NCBI GenBank assembly: GCA_041648155.1
Contig: JBAZPL010000014.1
Span: 1-23,324, forward strand
Direction of reading: 5' to 3'
Origin: SSS58A sp041648155
GTDB taxonomy: Bacteria > Krumholzibacteriota > Krumholzibacteriia > Krumholzibacteriales > Krumholzibacteriaceae
Length of the DNA: 23,324 nt
Shown here piece after piece: positions 7,082 through 15,176 of this stretch (position 1 is the first letter of the stretch; each line of letters begins with the position of its first letter). The translations under genes and the position numbers were made by a program. The notes under the pieces were generated by a model. That model saw nothing but the letters and a program-made list of their open reading frames with translations, searched no databases and was not told the origin of the DNA.

Positions 7082-8904
7082 GGCGAACGCTCCTCGTGAT
7101 TTTCTGCGTTCTCATGTCGCCGCGGTATCTCATGGCGGCGGAGCTTCCCGGCTCGATCGCGGGGGATTCGCTCCTCATGCCGACTGAGGTATTCGTCATT
7201 ACGCGCGAGGAGCTCATCGGGCGGAACATTCATACCCTCGACGATATTCTCCAGCTTCTTCCGGGAGTCTCGCTGTGGCGGGAGGGGCCGCATGGGGCAG
7301 AGGGAGGTTTTTCGATCGACGGGCGCAGTTACCGCGGCGTGAACCTTCTCGTGAACGGCGTTCCGGCGGTCGACGGCTACACGCTCGAATCGCTGACGCG
7401 ATTCCTGCCGCTTTCGAGGCTCCTCAGGGTGGAAGTGCTCTACAGCGGCTCCCCGTGCTTTTCGGGCGATCTCTCCTCCCGGGGATTCATCAACGTCGTT
7501 CTCGAGGAGGGGGGACGGGAAGGCCCGGCTTCGGAGATCGATTTCACCTACGGCACGTCGAACCGACGCTCGCGGCGGGCGTGGTTCGCGACTCCGCGGG
7601 CGCACGTGAGCGCGTCGCTCGCGTACGACGAATATCTCCAGGACGGAATCGATGCGTATCCGGCGATTCCGACGAGAAGGCTCGGGTTGGATGATATGCG
7701 CTCCGTCCTCGCCGAGCTCGCGATGCGCACCTCCGCGGGAGACGAGGTGCGCTTCAGTATCCAGAGATACGAGGAAAGCTACGTCGGCACGTCCTACCCC
7801 GGTGTGGATAACGAGGACGTTCGACGTTCAGGATTCGGCTCGGAGATTCTCTACCGGCGCTCGGGATTCTCGGGCTCGATCACGCAGCGCGTTCTCGATC
7901 TCTCGCGGCTCTCCGGGAGAATCCGCGAGAGGAGCCTCGGCGGCGGCGCGCGTTGGTCGGGGAAGCTCATCGGTCTCGGTGTCCGCGCCTTCGGCTCCGC
8001 CGCGCGAGCGGAATTCGAGAACGACTATCGGTGGATCCCTTCCCGCCCGGCACCTCCCGCGGGGGAGGAAGGCGGACATTTCACCCCTTCATTCAGCTGC
8101 TTCGAGGGGGGCGTCACCGTGGGGGGGAAGGCATCTCCGGGCGTGACCTGGCGCCTCGGCGCGTTCGGGGGCACTCACAGCGCCGTCGGCCGCTACGGGG
8201 GGGCCGAGGTGGCTCTCGGCAAGAGGTGGAGCGAGCTCTTTTCCCAGGATGTCATCCTCGCGCGGCGCCTGAGGATTCCCTCCGCCGAGGAGCTTTTCCA
8301 GCCCGCCCTGACGAGGGACTTCGACGGCGCGGTCAACGCGACGACGGGCAATCCGGATCTCGTCCCAGAGATCGCCGACGAGCTCTCGATAGGATTCAGG
8401 CTCTCGAGCATCTCCCTGTCCCTCTTCGGGAGGGAGGAGAAGTCGCGCATCCTTCTCTCCGGCGCGGACTCCGCGGTTTATCGGTCGGAGGGAAGCGGCA
8501 CCGTCGCCGGCGCGCGCGGACGCTTCGCGGGGCGCGCGAAAATTCTCGGCTTCGATTGTCTTCTCTCGATGGGGATCGAGGGATACCCCGAACGCGGCGC
8601 GCTCGCAGGCGGGGTTCCCGTCTATCGCGCGAGGGGAGAAGCGGGCCTGCAGCGCAGGATATTCGCGGGCTCGGAGCTGTTTTCGCTGAAGCTCGGTTCG
8701 GAAGCCGCGGGCAAGAGATGGTGGGGCGGGACGGCCCTTCCGCCGTACCGGGTATTCAATGTCTCGGCTTGTCTCTCCATCATGAGCGCGCGGGTGACCT
8801 ATGAGTACAAGAACATACTGAACGAAAAATACGAAACGATCCCCGGCTATACGATGCCGTTGCGCCATTACCTCATCGGCGTGTTCTGGGAGCTTCTCGA
8901 CTGA
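7078..8904 (+). CDS. TonB-dependent outer-membrane receptor (small, BtuB-like)
   Basis: A 608-residue outer-membrane importer driven by TonB-ExbBD. Residues 1-21 are a signal peptide ending near LMAA. A possible TonB-box-like strand, PTEVFVIT (35-42), leads into a plug domain (about 43-145) with LDDILQLLPGVSL, SIDGRSYRGVNLLVNG and the closing GFINVVLEEG. The rest (about 150-608) alternates short amphipathic strands as in a 22-strand barrel, with late family features NPDLVPEIADELSIGF and YEYKNILNEKYETIPGY. Its short length fits the BtuB-type vitamin receptors better than the larger siderophore or sugar receptors. The C-terminus ends FWELLD rather than in a terminal phenylalanine. The 4-bp ATGA overlap with the ECF S component couples the two genes. 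The barrel is diverged, so the ligand is unassigned. Confidence 0.88.
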   Translation: MRRTLLVIFCVLMSPRYLMAAELPGSIAGDSLLMPTEVFVITREELIGRNIHTLDDILQLLPGVSLWREGPHGAEGGFSIDGRSYRGVNLLVNGVPAVDGYTLESLTRFLPLSRLLRVEVLYSGSPCFSGDLSSRGFINVVLEEGGREGPASEIDFTYGTSNRRSRRAWFATPRAHVSASLAYDEYLQDGIDAYPAIPTRRLGLDDMRSVLAELAMRTSAGDEVRFSIQRYEESYVGTSYPGVDNEDVRRSGFGSEILYRRSGFSGSITQRVLDLSRLSGRIRERSLGGGARWSGKLIGLGVRAFGSAARAEFENDYRWIPSRPAPPAGEEGGHFTPSFSCFEGGVTVGGKASPGVTWRLGAFGGTHSAVGRYGGAEVALGKRWSELFSQDVILARRLRIPSAEELFQPALTRDFDGAVNATTGNPDLVPEIADELSIGFRLSSISLSLFGREEKSRILLSGADSAVYRSEGSGTVAGARGRFAGRAKILGFDCLLSMGIEGYPERGALAGGVPVYRARGEAGLQRRIFAGSELFSLKLGSEAAGKRWWGGTALPPYRVFNVSACLSIMSARVTYEYKNILNEKYETIPGYTMPLRHYLIGVFWELLD

Positions 8905-9218
8905 CCTTTCCTGCGGCGCGTGGCAAGAAAATTGACAGAGCCTGGCTCCTTTGCCTCGATTTCCGATCTTTCCCCGACGGACGATTGTCCCATTCGCAAT
9001 ATGCATACGGTGTCGCAGAGTGCATTCCACGCAGCGCCGCCCCCCGGCCTTCGATAACGGGATCGCCGCGGCAACTCGCCGCGGCACTACTCCCGATATT
9101 GGAATGGGTTATCGAGACTCGTCGAGCGCCGGATACCGGGACCGATTGAAAGCCGAAACGCCTCCTCCGATCCTCTGATCCTTTTGAATGGCAACCCATT
9201 ACACGCCTTCTCACCGGA

Positions 9219-9233
9219 TGGCATGTTACTTGC
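9219..9233 (+). promoter_or_regulatory. sigma-54 promoter of the pilBTCSR operon
   Basis: TGGCATG (9219-9225), TTAC, TTGC (9230-9233) matches the sigma-54 consensus at the -24 and -12 elements with correct spacing; only the following base (G) departs. Transcription should start near 9245, giving a leader of about 110 nt before pilB. PilR, an activator of this polymerase form, is encoded in the same operon, so the operon is probably autoregulated. Confidence 0.75.
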
Positions 9234-9283
9234 GGTCTGACGCATTCTGTCGAAGGATCAGACTGAGAACGCCGGGCTAACGT

Positions 9284-9343
9284 GCGGGCCGACGGGCCCG
9301 CTGGTTGAATAATTGCATACGCTTTCCGGAAACCCGTACCGGG
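9284..9343 (+). promoter_or_regulatory. hairpins in the pilB leader
   Basis: GCGGGCC (9284-9290) and GGCCCGC (9295-9301) form a perfect 7-bp stem with a GACG loop. A second small stem, CCCG/CGGG (9333-9336 with 9340-9343), ends one base before the pilB ribosome site GGAGGA (9345-9350). They could affect pilB mRNA stability or ribosome access. No regulatory function is shown. Confidence 0.35.
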
Positions 9344-9355
9344 CGGAGGATTTTG

Positions 9356-11032
9356 TTGAAAGACAAGATCGCTAATCAACTCGTTGAATCGAGTCTCATA
9401 AGCCAGCAGCAGCTCGAGCTCGCCCTCACCGAGCAGACGAAGTCGGGGGGGAGCCTGGGCTATAACCTCGTCAAGACGGGGGCCATCTCCGAGAAGGCAT
9501 TCGCCGAGTTTCTTTCCCAAACGTACAACGCGCCCGCGGTCGATCTCGACGAGCTCGAGGCGGACGAGCATTCGATCGAGCTGATTCCGCCCGAGGTCGC
9601 CACGAAGTTCCAGGTCGTCCCCATCAAGCGCGAAGGACGCATCCTCACCGTGGCGATGGCGAACCCCGACAATATATTCGCGATCGACGATATAAAATTC
9701 ATAACGGGTCTCGAGGTGCGCCCCGTCGTCGCGACCGAGACGGCGATCAAGCGCGCCATCGACCGATTCTACGAATCCGCCGACTCGCTGGCCGAAGTCA
9801 TGAAGGACATGCAGGAAGACTTCGAGATCGTCGAGGATATGGACGATGACGCCGGAGTCGCCGAGGCGATGAGCGAGGACGCCCCCGTCGTCAAGCTCGT
9901 GAATTCGCTGATCGCGGACGCGGTGAACAAAGGGGCGAGCGATATTCACGTCGAACCGTTCGAGAAGAAGCTCCGGGTGCGGTACCGGATTGACGGCGTT
10001 CTGCACGAGATGATGTCTCCGCCCTACCGGATGAAGGGAGCCGTCACTTCGAGACTCAAGATCATGGCCGAGCTCGACATCGCGGAGAAGCGCGTCCCGC
10101 AGGACGGCCGCATCAAGATCCGGATCGGCGCGAAGAAGATCGACCTCCGGGTCAGCTCGCTTCCCACGATCTTCGGCGAGAAGATCGTGATGCGAATCCT
10201 CGACAAGACCAACCTCCAGATCGACCTCACGAAGCTCGGCTTCCATCCCGAGGCGCTCCAGAAGCTCGTGAAGGGGATCGAGATGCCGTACGGGATGGTG
10301 CTCGTGACGGGGCCGACGGGAAGCGGAAAAACGACGACGCTCTATTCAGCGCTCAACAAGATCAACCTGCCCGAATACAACATTATGACCGCCGAGGACC
10401 CGGTCGAGTATAACATCGACGGCATCAACCAGGTGATGATGCACGAGGAAATCGGTCTCACCTTCGCGGCGGCCCTCAAGGCGTTCCTCCGCCAGGATCC
10501 GAACATCGTGATGGTAGGCGAGATTCGAGACCTCGAGACCGCGGGCATCGCGGTCAAGGCCGCGCTCACCGGCCATCTCGTCCTCAGCACGCTTCATACG
10601 AACGACGCGCCGAGCACGATCAACCGAATGATCGACATGGGTATCGAGCCCTTCCTCGTCGCGAGTTCGGTGAACGTCATTATGGCGCAGCGGCTCGTGC
10701 GCAAACTCTGCATGAAGTGCAAGACGAAGGAAAAGATACATCCCGAGGCGCTTCGCGAGCTCGGGGTCACGTCGGACGACGTGTTTGATATATACAAGCC
10801 CGTGGGCTGCGGCGCGTGCAGCAGCACCGGATATTCGGGGCGAACGGGCATCTACGAGGTCATGCCCATATCCGAAGCGCTCCGCGAGATGATCCTGAAC
10901 CGCGCCTCGTCCTCCGAGGTCAAGGAGCAGGCCGTTCGCGAGGGCATGATCACGCTCCGGGGGGACGGGATTCTGAAATTGAAGGCCGGTATCACGTCGC
11001 TCCAGGAAATCTTGAGGGAATCGGCAGCGTAA
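9356..11032 (+). CDS. pilB: type IV pilus extension ATPase
   Basis: Hexameric cytoplasmic motor that powers pilus assembly. At 558 residues it is a typical PilB. The N-terminal MshEN (GSPII_E_N) region (about 8-140) contains SLGYNLVKTGAISEKAFAEF, close to the cyclic-di-GMP-binding pattern but with Ser in place of the leading Arg. The ATPase core has Walker A GPTGSGKT (319-326), the Asp box TAEDPVEY (345-352), Walker B MVGEIRD (386-392) and a His box around GHLVLSTLHT (406-415). Four cysteines, C452/C455 and C485/C488, form the PilB zinc site that PilT lacks. I chose TTG 9356 because GGAGGA ends five bases upstream; TTG 9353 is too close and TTG 9305 lacks a good site. It is the first gene of pilB-T-C-S-R under the sigma-54 promoter at 9219. 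Confidence 0.97.
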   Translation: MKDKIANQLVESSLISQQQLELALTEQTKSGGSLGYNLVKTGAISEKAFAEFLSQTYNAPAVDLDELEADEHSIELIPPEVATKFQVVPIKREGRILTVAMANPDNIFAIDDIKFITGLEVRPVVATETAIKRAIDRFYESADSLAEVMKDMQEDFEIVEDMDDDAGVAEAMSEDAPVVKLVNSLIADAVNKGASDIHVEPFEKKLRVRYRIDGVLHEMMSPPYRMKGAVTSRLKIMAELDIAEKRVPQDGRIKIRIGAKKIDLRVSSLPTIFGEKIVMRILDKTNLQIDLTKLGFHPEALQKLVKGIEMPYGMVLVTGPTGSGKTTTLYSALNKINLPEYNIMTAEDPVEYNIDGINQVMMHEEIGLTFAAALKAFLRQDPNIVMVGEIRDLETAGIAVKAALTGHLVLSTLHTNDAPSTINRMIDMGIEPFLVASSVNVIMAQRLVRKLCMKCKTKEKIHPEALRELGVTSDDVFDIYKPVGCGACSSTGYSGRTGIYEVMPISEALREMILNRASSSEVKEQAVREGMITLRGDGILKLKAGITSLQEILRESAA

Positions 11033-11055
11033 TGACGAGTCAAGGAGAGTAGGAT

Positions 11056-12177
11056 ATGCCCGATAAAGGGGAAAAGGCACAGGCCGTGAACCTGCGGGAC
11101 CTTCTCCAGGAGATGATCGACAAGCGTGCGAGCGATCTCCACATCACGGCGGGAATTCCGCCGATGCTTCGGGTCGACGGCATCATCCGCCGCACGAACC
11201 ATCCCGTCATCACACCCGATGTGAGCAAACAGATCGCGTACAGCATCATCACTGAAGAGCAGCAGAAACGATTCGAAAACGAGAAGGAGCTCGATTTCTC
11301 CTTCGGAGTGCAGGGGCTCTCGCGCTTTCGCGCGAACGTGTTCCAGCAGCGCGGCGTGACGAGCGTCGCGATCAGGCAGATTCCGTTCGAAATCCTCGAT
11401 TTCAAGGGACTCGGGCTTCCGGCCGTCGTCGAGGATTTCTCGAAGAAAATGAAGGGGCTCATCCTCGTCACCGGGCCGACGGGAAGCGGCAAATCGACAA
11501 CGCTCGCGAGCATGATCGACAAGATCAATAACGAGCGCCAATCGCACGTCATCACGATCGAGGATCCGATCGAGTATATCCACCAGCACAAGAACTGCAT
11601 CGTGAACCAGCGCGAGGTGCGCGCCGACACGCAGTCATTTCAGAGCGCCCTGAAGCACGTGCTCAGGCAGGATCCCGACGTGATTCTCATCGGCGAGATG
11701 CGCGACCTCGAAACAATGCAGGCCGCTCTCACGATCGCGGAGACGGGCCACTTGGCCCTGGCGACGCTTCACACGAATTCGACGTTCGAGTCGATCAATC
11801 GCATCGTCGATACGTTTCCGCCGAACCAGCAGTCGCAGGTGCGGGCGCAGCTCGCCTTCGTTCTCGAGGGGGTCATTACCCAGCAGCTCATCGCGCACCT
11901 GTCGGGTAAGGGGCGGGCCCTCGTGGCGGAGGTCATGGTCTGCACCCCCGCGATCAGAGCGTGTATCCGCGACGATAAGGTTCACCAGATTTACGGGCTC
12001 ATGCAGGCCGGAACGAAATACGGCATGCAGACGATGAATCAGGCTCTTTTCCGCGCATACACGAACAGGCAGATATCGCTGGATGAAGCGATGGTGTGCA
12101 GCTCCGACACGATCGAGCTCGAACAGATGCTCGGCGAGCGCTCGAACAGCATGCACGCCGCCCGCAGTGCGAAGTAG
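11056..12177 (+). CDS. pilT: type IV pilus retraction ATPase
   Basis: Hexameric motor that depolymerises the pilus for twitching and DNA uptake. The 373-residue protein has the PAS-like N-terminal domain (1-110) with the family motif ASDLHITAG, Walker A GPTGSGKS (140-147), the Asp box TIEDPIEY, Walker B ILIGEMRD (210-217) and His box GHLALATLHT (231-240). The C-terminal AIRACIRDDKVHQIY corresponds to the PilT-specific AIRNLIRE motif needed for retraction, here with several substitutions. It lacks the four-cysteine zinc site of PilB, which confirms the PilT assignment. ATG 11056 is preceded by AAGGAG (near 11043). It lies 23 bases after pilB and 18 before pilC. Confidence 0.97.
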   Translation: MPDKGEKAQAVNLRDLLQEMIDKRASDLHITAGIPPMLRVDGIIRRTNHPVITPDVSKQIAYSIITEEQQKRFENEKELDFSFGVQGLSRFRANVFQQRGVTSVAIRQIPFEILDFKGLGLPAVVEDFSKKMKGLILVTGPTGSGKSTTLASMIDKINNERQSHVITIEDPIEYIHQHKNCIVNQREVRADTQSFQSALKHVLRQDPDVILIGEMRDLETMQAALTIAETGHLALATLHTNSTFESINRIVDTFPPNQQSQVRAQLAFVLEGVITQQLIAHLSGKGRALVAEVMVCTPAIRACIRDDKVHQIYGLMQAGTKYGMQTMNQALFRAYTNRQISLDEAMVCSSDTIELEQMLGERSNSMHAARSAK

Positions 12178-12195
12178 CACGAAAGGGGAATGAGA

Positions 12196-13410
12196 ATGTC
12201 TACGACGACCTATTTGTGGAAAGGGAGAACGCCGACCGGCGAGATGCTCTCGGGCGAGCTCGCCTCGGAAAACAAGCAGGAGCTCATCAATACCCTGCGC
12301 AAGCGCAAGATCATCATCACGACGATCCGCGAAAAACCGAAGGAGATCAAGATGAACTTCGGTTTCGGCAGCCGCATCACGACGCGCGATCTCGGCGTCT
12401 TCACGCGGCAGTTCGCGACGATGATCAACGCGGGCCTTCCGATGGTTCAGTGCCTCGACATTCTCTCGAGCCAGATGGACAAGCCGGTATTCAAGAAGAT
12501 CGTGAGCGACGTCATGTACGACGTCGAGGCGGGTTCTACGCTCGCCGAGGCGCTCCGTAAACAGCCCTGTTTCTCGGATCTCTTCGTGAACATGATCGAG
12601 GCGGGAGAGGCCGGCGGTATTCTCGACGTGATCCTCAACCGACTCGCCGTGTACCTCGAGAAAGCCGACGCGTTGGTGAAAAAGGTAAAAGGGGCAATGA
12701 CGTATCCGGTGGTCGTGTTCTCTGTCTGTATCGGAGCGTCGATCTTCATGCTCATCTTCATCATCCCGACGTTCGCCCAGATGTTCAAGGATTTCGGCGG
12801 CGAGCTTCCGATGCCGACCAAGATCGTCATGGGACTGAGCAACTTTCTGAAGGCGAACTGGTGGCTTCTCGTGGGGGTGACCGTGGGCGCGGCCATCGCC
12901 CTGCGGCGCTACTACAAGACGGTGGCGGGGCATTACCGGATCGATAAACTCTCGCTCAGGATGCCGATTCTCGGCTCCGTTATCCGCAAGGCGGCCGTTG
13001 CGCGATTCACACGGACGCTCGGAACGCTCGTATCGAGCGGTGTTCCAATCATGAACGGCCTCGAGATCACCGCCCGAACCTCGGGCAACAAAGTCGTCGA
13101 AGAGGCCATTCTCAAGACGAGGACAAGCATCAGCGAAGGCAACACGATCGCCGAGCCTCTCAAGGAGAGCGGTGTGTTTCCGCCGATGGTGGTCCAGATG
13201 ATCGGTGTCGGCGAACAGACGGGCGCGCTCGATGAGATGCTCGAGAAGGTCGCCGATTTCTATGACAGCGAGGTCGATGCGGCGGTAAACGCGCTCACTT
13301 CGATCATCGAGCCCATCATGATCGTCGTCATGGGCGGCATCGTGGGCGGAATGCTCATCGCGATGTATCTGCCGATGTTCAAGCTGGTCTCGGTCGTTTC
13401 CGGAGGTTGA
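12196..13410 (+). CDS. pilC: type IV pilus inner-membrane platform protein
   Basis: Integral membrane platform that couples the PilB and PilT motors to pilin addition and removal. The 404-residue protein has two T2SF (GspF) domains. The first is at about 60-185 (FTRQFATMINAGLPMVQCL, with EAGEAGGILDVIL), followed by a membrane helix pair around 165-235. The second is at about 265-385 (FTRTLGTLVSSGVPIMNGL, GVGEQTGALDEML), followed by a C-terminal membrane helix (IMIVVMGGIVGGMLIAMYL). The N-terminus YLWKGRTPTGEMLSGEL is the usual PilC opening. ATG 12196 is favoured over ATG 12190 because AAGGGG (12183-12188) leaves seven bases to it. It sits between pilT and pilS without a promoter gap. Confidence 0.97.
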   Translation: MSTTTYLWKGRTPTGEMLSGELASENKQELINTLRKRKIIITTIREKPKEIKMNFGFGSRITTRDLGVFTRQFATMINAGLPMVQCLDILSSQMDKPVFKKIVSDVMYDVEAGSTLAEALRKQPCFSDLFVNMIEAGEAGGILDVILNRLAVYLEKADALVKKVKGAMTYPVVVFSVCIGASIFMLIFIIPTFAQMFKDFGGELPMPTKIVMGLSNFLKANWWLLVGVTVGAAIALRRYYKTVAGHYRIDKLSLRMPILGSVIRKAAVARFTRTLGTLVSSGVPIMNGLEITARTSGNKVVEEAILKTRTSISEGNTIAEPLKESGVFPPMVVQMIGVGEQTGALDEMLEKVADFYDSEVDAAVNALTSIIEPIMIVVMGGIVGGMLIAMYLPMFKLVSVVSGG

Positions 13411-13413
13411 TGG

Positions 13414-15150
13414 ATGCGCTTCCTTTCGCGTGCAGTTCCTGTCGAGATCGGCGGGAACCTGAGGAAGTTAACGATCCTTCGATTTGTTGGGGCCACGTTC
13501 GTGATCGGCGCCGCGATCGTCGCGCGCGAGACCGGCGACGGCGCGCGATCGGCGGGGGTTCTCTACGGGCTTCTCGCGGCGATCTACGCGGTCACCGCGG
13601 CCGTTTACCTCGCGGTCAGGGCGGGGGCGCCGCTCCGCGCGCTCCTTCCCTTCGAGATCGCGTTCGATTGCGCCGCGTTGACGTTAACGCTCCACTACAG
13701 CGGCGGCGCGACGTCGCAATTCGCCGTGCTGTACATTCTTCCGATCCTCGCCGGCGGCATCTATTTCCAGGTGGCCGGCGGCCTCGCGACGGCGCTGCTC
13801 GCGGCCGCATCCTATGTCGGATACACGATGCTCGCGCTCGGAGGAATCGTGAACCCCGGAGCGGGCGCTTCCGTGATGTCCGGGGAGACCTCCGCTGAAG
13901 CGATCCTGCGCACCTGTTGGTCCGTCGCGGCATTCTTCTTGACGGGGTTTCTGAGCGGGCGGCTTTCGACCCACGTTCATAGGCGCGGAGAGGAGCTCGC
14001 GTCCAAGGATCGGGAGCTCACGAGGGTCAAGCTTCATACCGACAGCATCATCACGAACGTTTCGAGCGGTTTGATCGTCACGAACGCCGCGGGAGAGATC
14101 ACGACGTGCAATCCGGCCGCCATCAAGATCCTCGGACTTTTGCCCACCGACGAGATCAAGGGAAAGCTCGTCGCGGACGTCCTTCCGCACATGAGCGCGC
14201 TCGTCCAGGAACTCGAGAAGGCGCTCGCGACGGGGACTCCGCGCCGCCGGCACGAGATCGAGATCCGGTCCAAAGACGGCGCGGCTCTTCCGCTCGGCAT
14301 CAGTCTTTCGATTCTCAAGGGAGAGAACGGCGAAAAGCGCGGAGTCGTCGCGATCTTCCAGGATCTCACCGAGGTTCATCACATGCGCGAGAGGGTTCGC
14401 CGCGCCGATAAAATGGCCGCGATCGGAGAGCTCTCCACCGCCATCGCCCATGAGATCAGGGCTCCGCTCGCCTCGATCTGCGGGTCGATCGAAATGCTTT
14501 CCGGCGAGCTGGAGCTGAGCGGGGACAACCGGAAGCTGATGGAGCTCATCATCAAGGAAGCGGACCGTCTTGACAGGATCATCACCGATTTTCTCGAATT
14601 CGCTCGGCTCAAGCCGCCCGCGTTCGAGCCGGTCGACGTCGCACGGTGCCTCGATGAAGTGCTCCTTCTGTTCACGCATTCGAGCGAGCTCAACCGGAAC
14701 GTATCGTTCGAAGTGGTGTGCGACGCGAAGGACGCGTGCATCTACGCGGACGATGAACAGATCCGTCAGGTCTATCTGAACCTCATCATGAACGCCTGCG
14801 AGGCGATGAGCGAGGGCGGCCGCTTCACGATCCGCATCGGCCTGGACGTGCGGCCTCTCCGCGAGAACGGAAGCCCCGAGGAGTGCGTCGTCATAGACTT
14901 CGAGAATACGGGTCCCGCGATACCCGAAAACGTCATTCCGCATATTTTCGAGCCGTTCTATTCGACGAAAGACGGAGGGACGGGGCTCGGCCTCGCGATT
15001 GTCTCGCGCATCGTCGAAAGCCATCTCGGCCATGTGCGCGTCACGAGCGACGAGGATCACGGCACGAAATTCTCGATTGAGCTCCCTGTGTACTCGGGAT
15101 CCGACGCCAAGCACGAGGAGATACTGAAAGAAGAATTCATCAGCTTCTAG
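13414..15150 (+). CDS. pilS: sensor histidine kinase of the pilin two-component system
   Basis: Inner-membrane kinase that phosphorylates PilR. In Pseudomonas the PilS protein senses pilin in the membrane. The 578-residue protein has about six membrane helices in residues 20-183, a PAS domain (about 205-325), a HisKA domain with His346 in AIAHEIRAPLAS, and a catalytic domain with N-box residues Asn456 and Asn460 (YLNLIMNACEAM), followed by FEPFYSTKDGGTGLGLAI. All catalytic motifs are intact. GGAGG (13402-13406) overlaps the pilC stop and precedes ATG 13414 by seven bases. Pairing with pilR and pilA supports the PilS name rather than another NtrB-type kinase. Confidence 0.95.
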   Translation: MRFLSRAVPVEIGGNLRKLTILRFVGATFVIGAAIVARETGDGARSAGVLYGLLAAIYAVTAAVYLAVRAGAPLRALLPFEIAFDCAALTLTLHYSGGATSQFAVLYILPILAGGIYFQVAGGLATALLAAASYVGYTMLALGGIVNPGAGASVMSGETSAEAILRTCWSVAAFFLTGFLSGRLSTHVHRRGEELASKDRELTRVKLHTDSIITNVSSGLIVTNAAGEITTCNPAAIKILGLLPTDEIKGKLVADVLPHMSALVQELEKALATGTPRRRHEIEIRSKDGAALPLGISLSILKGENGEKRGVVAIFQDLTEVHHMRERVRRADKMAAIGELSTAIAHEIRAPLASICGSIEMLSGELELSGDNRKLMELIIKEADRLDRIITDFLEFARLKPPAFEPVDVARCLDEVLLLFTHSSELNRNVSFEVVCDAKDACIYADDEQIRQVYLNLIMNACEAMSEGGRFTIRIGLDVRPLRENGSPEECVVIDFENTGPAIPENVIPHIFEPFYSTKDGGTGLGLAIVSRIVESHLGHVRVTSDEDHGTKFSIELPVYSGSDAKHEEILKEEFISF

Positions 15151-15176
15151 AATATTTGATCCGGGGGTGCATTTGA

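Larger units (their letters stand above)
8905..9355. other. 451-base regulatory gap between the TonB receptor gene and pilB
   Basis: I see no gene here. The gap holds a hairpin made of two copies of the self-complementary GCCGCGGC (9065-9072 and 9078-9085), which has no T-run. An inverted repeat, AATGGGTT (9103-9110) with AACCCATT (9193-9200), lies just upstream of the sigma-54 promoter at 9219. The sequence GTCTGA (9235-9240) is repeated inverted as TCAGAC (9258-9263) over the expected transcription start. There is room for activator binding 80-200 bases upstream of the promoter, as sigma-54 systems require. Confidence 0.6.

Noticed and set aside
8921..8937. TGGCAAG-AAAA-TTGA resembling a sigma-54 promoter, overlapping a perfect TTGACA
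   Set aside because: The near-invariant C of the -12 GC is missing, and no suitable -10 element lies about 17 bases after the TTGACA. It is also far from the pilB start.
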